This document shows positions 62,140-64,000 of a stretch of DNA of 64,000 bases, in pieces. Source of the DNA: Dyadobacter sp. 3J3 (lineage in GTDB: Bacteria > Bacteroidota > Bacteroidia > Cytophagales > Spirosomataceae); assembly GCF_009801115.1 (NCBI RefSeq), contig NZ_VTOL01000012.1, positions 186,001 to 250,000 of the forward strand, read 5' to 3'. Made by a program: the position numbers and the translations under genes. Every line of letters begins with the position of its first letter. The first letter of the stretch is position 1. The notes below the pieces were generated by a model. It had not been told where the DNA came from and ran no database searches. It was given only the letters and a program-made list of their open reading frames with translations.

Positions 62140-62180
62140 GATAAAGCTGCTTTCCTATCCGGTTGGCAGCTTTATCTTTT
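62140..62180 (+). terminator. Terminator hairpin with no intact gene before it
   Basis: An 11-bp perfect stem (GATAAAGCTGC at 62140-62150, complement at 62166-62176) with a 15-base loop, then TTTT on the plus strand. The previous transcript already has its own terminator at 61898-61938, so this second one lacks an obvious intact gene. Confidence 0.75.
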
Positions 62181-62228
62181 ATCAATTTATGTTCTATATT
62201 GCTCCAAACAAGCACTTATAATCAAGAT

Positions 62229-63170
62229 ATGACGGTTACCGCACAAGATATTTCAACTTCGACACCTACAAAAAAACGTTTTCTGATCACCGGCTCAAAC
62301 GGACTTCTGGGACAGAAACTGGTTGAATTATTGATTAAAGATTCTGCAATTGAAACCATTGCTACGGCAAGAGCAGAAAACCGTTTGCCTTTCCATGATG
62401 GCTATATTTATCACACCATGGACATTACAGATCCGGCGCAAGTTGAAGCAGTTATTGCGTTGGTAAAACCAGACATAATCATTCATACAGCGGCTATGAC
62501 CAATGTGGATCAGTGTGAAGCTGAAAAAGACGCTTGCTGGAAACAGAATGTAAATGCAGTGGAATATCTGGTTTCATCTTGTAAAAGACATGATGTTTTC
62601 CTGGTTCACGTATCTACCGACTTCATTTTTGACGGAACTGCCGGACCTTATAAAGAAGATGCAGAACCAAATCCTGTAAGCTTTTATGGATGGAGCAAAT
62701 ATGCTGCTGAAAAAGCGGTGATCCATTCTGATATAAAATGGGCAATAGCACGGACCGTTTTGGTTTATGGCATAGCGCACGATATGAGTCGCAGCAACAT
62801 TGTGCTTTGGGTAAAAAAATCGTTGGAAGACGGAAAAAATATAAAAGTGGTAACCGACCAGTTCCGTACACCAACGCTGGCGGAAGATCTTGCTCAGGGT
62901 TGTTTTCTAATTGCAGACCAGGAAGCTGAGGGGATTTTCAATATTTCCGGAAAAGAACTTTATACTCCGTATGAAATGGCGATCATTGCAGCCGATTATT
63001 TCAAACTGGATAAATCACTAATTTCTCAGACGGATAGTTCAGGATTTTCGCAACCTGCACGTCGTCCTCCAAGAACAGGTTTTGACCTGACTAAATCAGA
63101 ATCAGTTTTAGGTTATAAACCGCATAGTTTTGTGGATGGAATTGCTTTGCTGGCGAGCCAGATTGAGTAG
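62229..63170 (+). CDS. RmlD-like NAD(P)-dependent sugar-nucleotide reductase (extended SDR)
   Basis: A 313-residue protein started at the ATG at 62229 (MTVTAQDISTSTPTKKRFLI); the frame upstream to 62163 crosses a terminator hairpin. The Rossmann motif is GSNGLLG near 24-30. The catalytic site is STDFIFDG with FYGWSKYAAEKAV, which supplies the Y-x-x-x-K. FRTPTLAEDLAQG and the GIFNISGKELYTPYEMA tail fit the RmlD_sub_bind family. dTDP-4-dehydrorhamnose reductases are the best-known members, but the other rml genes are absent here, so the exact substrate is uncertain. It is convergent with the asparaginase gene. Confidence 0.87.
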   Translation: MTVTAQDISTSTPTKKRFLITGSNGLLGQKLVELLIKDSAIETIATARAENRLPFHDGYIYHTMDITDPAQVEAVIALVKPDIIIHTAAMTNVDQCEAEKDACWKQNVNAVEYLVSSCKRHDVFLVHVSTDFIFDGTAGPYKEDAEPNPVSFYGWSKYAAEKAVIHSDIKWAIARTVLVYGIAHDMSRSNIVLWVKKSLEDGKNIKVVTDQFRTPTLAEDLAQGCFLIADQEAEGIFNISGKELYTPYEMAIIAADYFKLDKSLISQTDSSGFSQPARRPPRTGFDLTKSESVLGYKPHSFVDGIALLASQIE

Positions 63171-63217
63171 TGGAAATCCTGGTATTTTTCATTTATTCGC
63201 GTTGAAAACGCTAAACA

Positions 63218-63245
63218 ATTGTTCGCCCTGCGCAGGGCGAACAAT
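63218..63245. repeat. Perfect 28-bp palindrome between convergent genes
   Basis: The half-site ATTGTTCGCCCTG (63218-63230) is followed by CG and the exact reverse complement, so all 28 bases are palindromic with a GC-rich core (CGCCCTGCGCAGGGCG). It lies 47 bases past the RmlD-like stop and 2 bases before the asparaginase stop. No T-run follows in either direction. It may be a bidirectional 3'-end stem or a dispersed extragenic palindrome. Confidence 0.7.
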
Positions 63246-63247
63246 CA

Positions 63248-64000
63248 TTACTTCTTCACTTCGTCTTTGTAGATCATCACTTCACTTTTGCCGTCGGCTT
63301 TTATGTAACCACGGTACATTCCTTCGCTGTTGAAAGGCATGGCAAAATTTCCGTTTCTGTCAAGCGCAATCACTCCCCCTTCTCCGCCACGCTCCACAAG
63401 TTTTTTCATAACCACCTCATCTGCCGCGTCTTTCACTGCTAAACCTTTGTATTCCATCAAAGCAGAAATATCATAAGCCACGACAGACCGGATAAAAAAT
63501 TCTCCATGACCGGTAGCGGAAACTGCACAGGTATTGTTATTTGCATAAGTTCCTGCACCGATAATTGGTGCATCACCGATACGTCCATATCTTTTGTTGG
63601 TCATTCCTCCCGTCGATGTTCCGGCTGTTAGATTTCCAAATTTGTCCAAAGCTACGCATCCAACAGTGCCGTACTTTTTGCCTTCTGTAAAAATCAGATC
63701 TTCATCTTTTAAAAAACCTGTTTTCGGCTTTTCCCGGATTTCCTTTTTTGTGCTTTCGGTATGATCCAGTTCAATTTTCTCCTCTTCTTTTGCTTTTAAC
63801 AAAGCGTTGTAACGCGCTTCGGTGTAAAAGTAGGAAGGATCAACAATTTCCAGACCTTGCTCTTTGGCAAATAAATCTGCGCCTTTACCCGCCATTAATA
63901 CGTGAGGAGATTTTTCCATAACAGCAATCGCTCCACGAATTGGATTTTTAATTGTGGTAACGCCCGCAATTGCGCCTGCCTTCAAAGTTTTGCCATCCAT
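63248..64000 (-). CDS. Isoaspartyl peptidase/L-asparaginase (Ntn hydrolase), C-terminal part, runs off right edge
   Basis: 250 residues of a plant-type asparaginase (T2 family); the N-terminus continues past the window and the first methionine visible is probably internal (MDGKTLKAGAIAGVTTIKNP). The autoprocessing site and nucleophile are visible in KKYGTVGCVALDKFGNLTAGTSTGG, where the threonine of GTVG becomes the N-terminus of the beta subunit. The substrate-binding stretch KRYGRIGDAPIIGAGTYANN and the ATGHGEFFIRSVVAYDIS motif follow. It cleaves isoaspartyl dipeptides and asparagine. A linker rich in charged residues (about 75-100) precedes the nucleophile, as expected for the cleaved alpha-subunit tail. 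Confidence 0.93.
   Translation of the reverse strand: MDGKTLKAGAIAGVTTIKNPIRGAIAVMEKSPHVLMAGKGADLFAKEQGLEIVDPSYFYTEARYNALLKAKEEEKIELDHTESTKKEIREKPKTGFLKDEDLIFTEGKKYGTVGCVALDKFGNLTAGTSTGGMTNKRYGRIGDAPIIGAGTYANNNTCAVSATGHGEFFIRSVVAYDISALMEYKGLAVKDAADEVVMKKLVERGGEGGVIALDRNGNFAMPFNSEGMYRGYIKADGKSEVMIYKDEVKK

Noticed and set aside
1-64000. tRNA, rRNA, CRISPR arrays, insertion sequences, integrases
   Set aside because: No cloverleaf with a TTCGA-type T-loop, rRNA core sequence, regular repeat-spacer array, transposase or integrase motif was seen when reading the gaps and proteins.

Overview
The window looks like chromosomal DNA from an AT-rich Bacteroidota, most likely of the order Cytophagales (a Dyadobacter- or Spirosoma-like genus). 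This rests on content: two SusC/SusD outer-membrane nutrient-uptake pairs, a lipid-anchored TamA variant (TamL) beside TamB, many Bacteroidota-style lipoproteins, and one well-matched TTG-N17-TAnnTTTG promoter of the kind used by the Bacteroidota primary sigma factor. The genus is an inference from family resemblance, not from a search. I saw no rRNA, tRNA, CRISPR array, prophage or insertion sequence.

Layout. 1-4.2 kb, minus strand: the N-terminus of an FtsK-like membrane protein at the left edge, pyrD, a four-gene cassette of small proteins around an MNT-type nucleotidyltransferase, and a secreted GH20 hexosaminidase. 4.4-8 kb, plus strand: a TonB-dependent receptor and a secreted LolA-like protein. 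8-15.4 kb: tamB-tamL. 15.4-23.2 kb is mostly housekeeping: rsgA-mce, a ROK regulator, kdtA, a small barrel-like protein, lipA and metK. 23.3-29.4 kb: a fatty-acid desaturase, an antitoxin/PIN pair and a two-gene RND efflux operon. 29.7-35.7 kb: a 2015-residue alpha-2-macroglobulin with an intact thioester motif. 35.8-43 kb is an accessory-looking stretch: an unrecognised 260-residue protein overlapping a PIN-fold protein, a DegT-type aminotransferase divergent from an unknown polytopic membrane protein, a lipoprotein, a GNAT acetyltransferase, a VapBC-like pair, an ICMT-family methyltransferase and another membrane protein.

43-58.7 kb, minus strand, is a surface-uptake and hydrolase region. 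A SusC/D pair with its own terminator lies behind a 68-residue FecR-like stub. A second SusC/D pair is followed by a ceramidase-like hydrolase, a PqaA-family alpha/beta hydrolase, a terminator and a lipoprotein metallophosphoesterase. It resembles a polysaccharide utilisation locus but has no glycoside hydrolase or lyase. 58.9-64 kb carries a BamA-like barrel protein, a lipoprotein, a secreted cyclophilin, a probable gene remnant, an RmlD-like reductase, a perfect 28-bp palindrome and a truncated isoaspartyl peptidase/asparaginase.

The less ordinary signals are the 260-residue/PIN operon (35781-37035), the nucleotidyltransferase cassette with two 67-residue paralogues (1348-2466), the ceramidase-like/PqaA SusCD locus, and two places that look like internally deleted gene relics (7004-7093 and 61994-62121). 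Functions were assigned by reading motifs and gene context, not by database searches.
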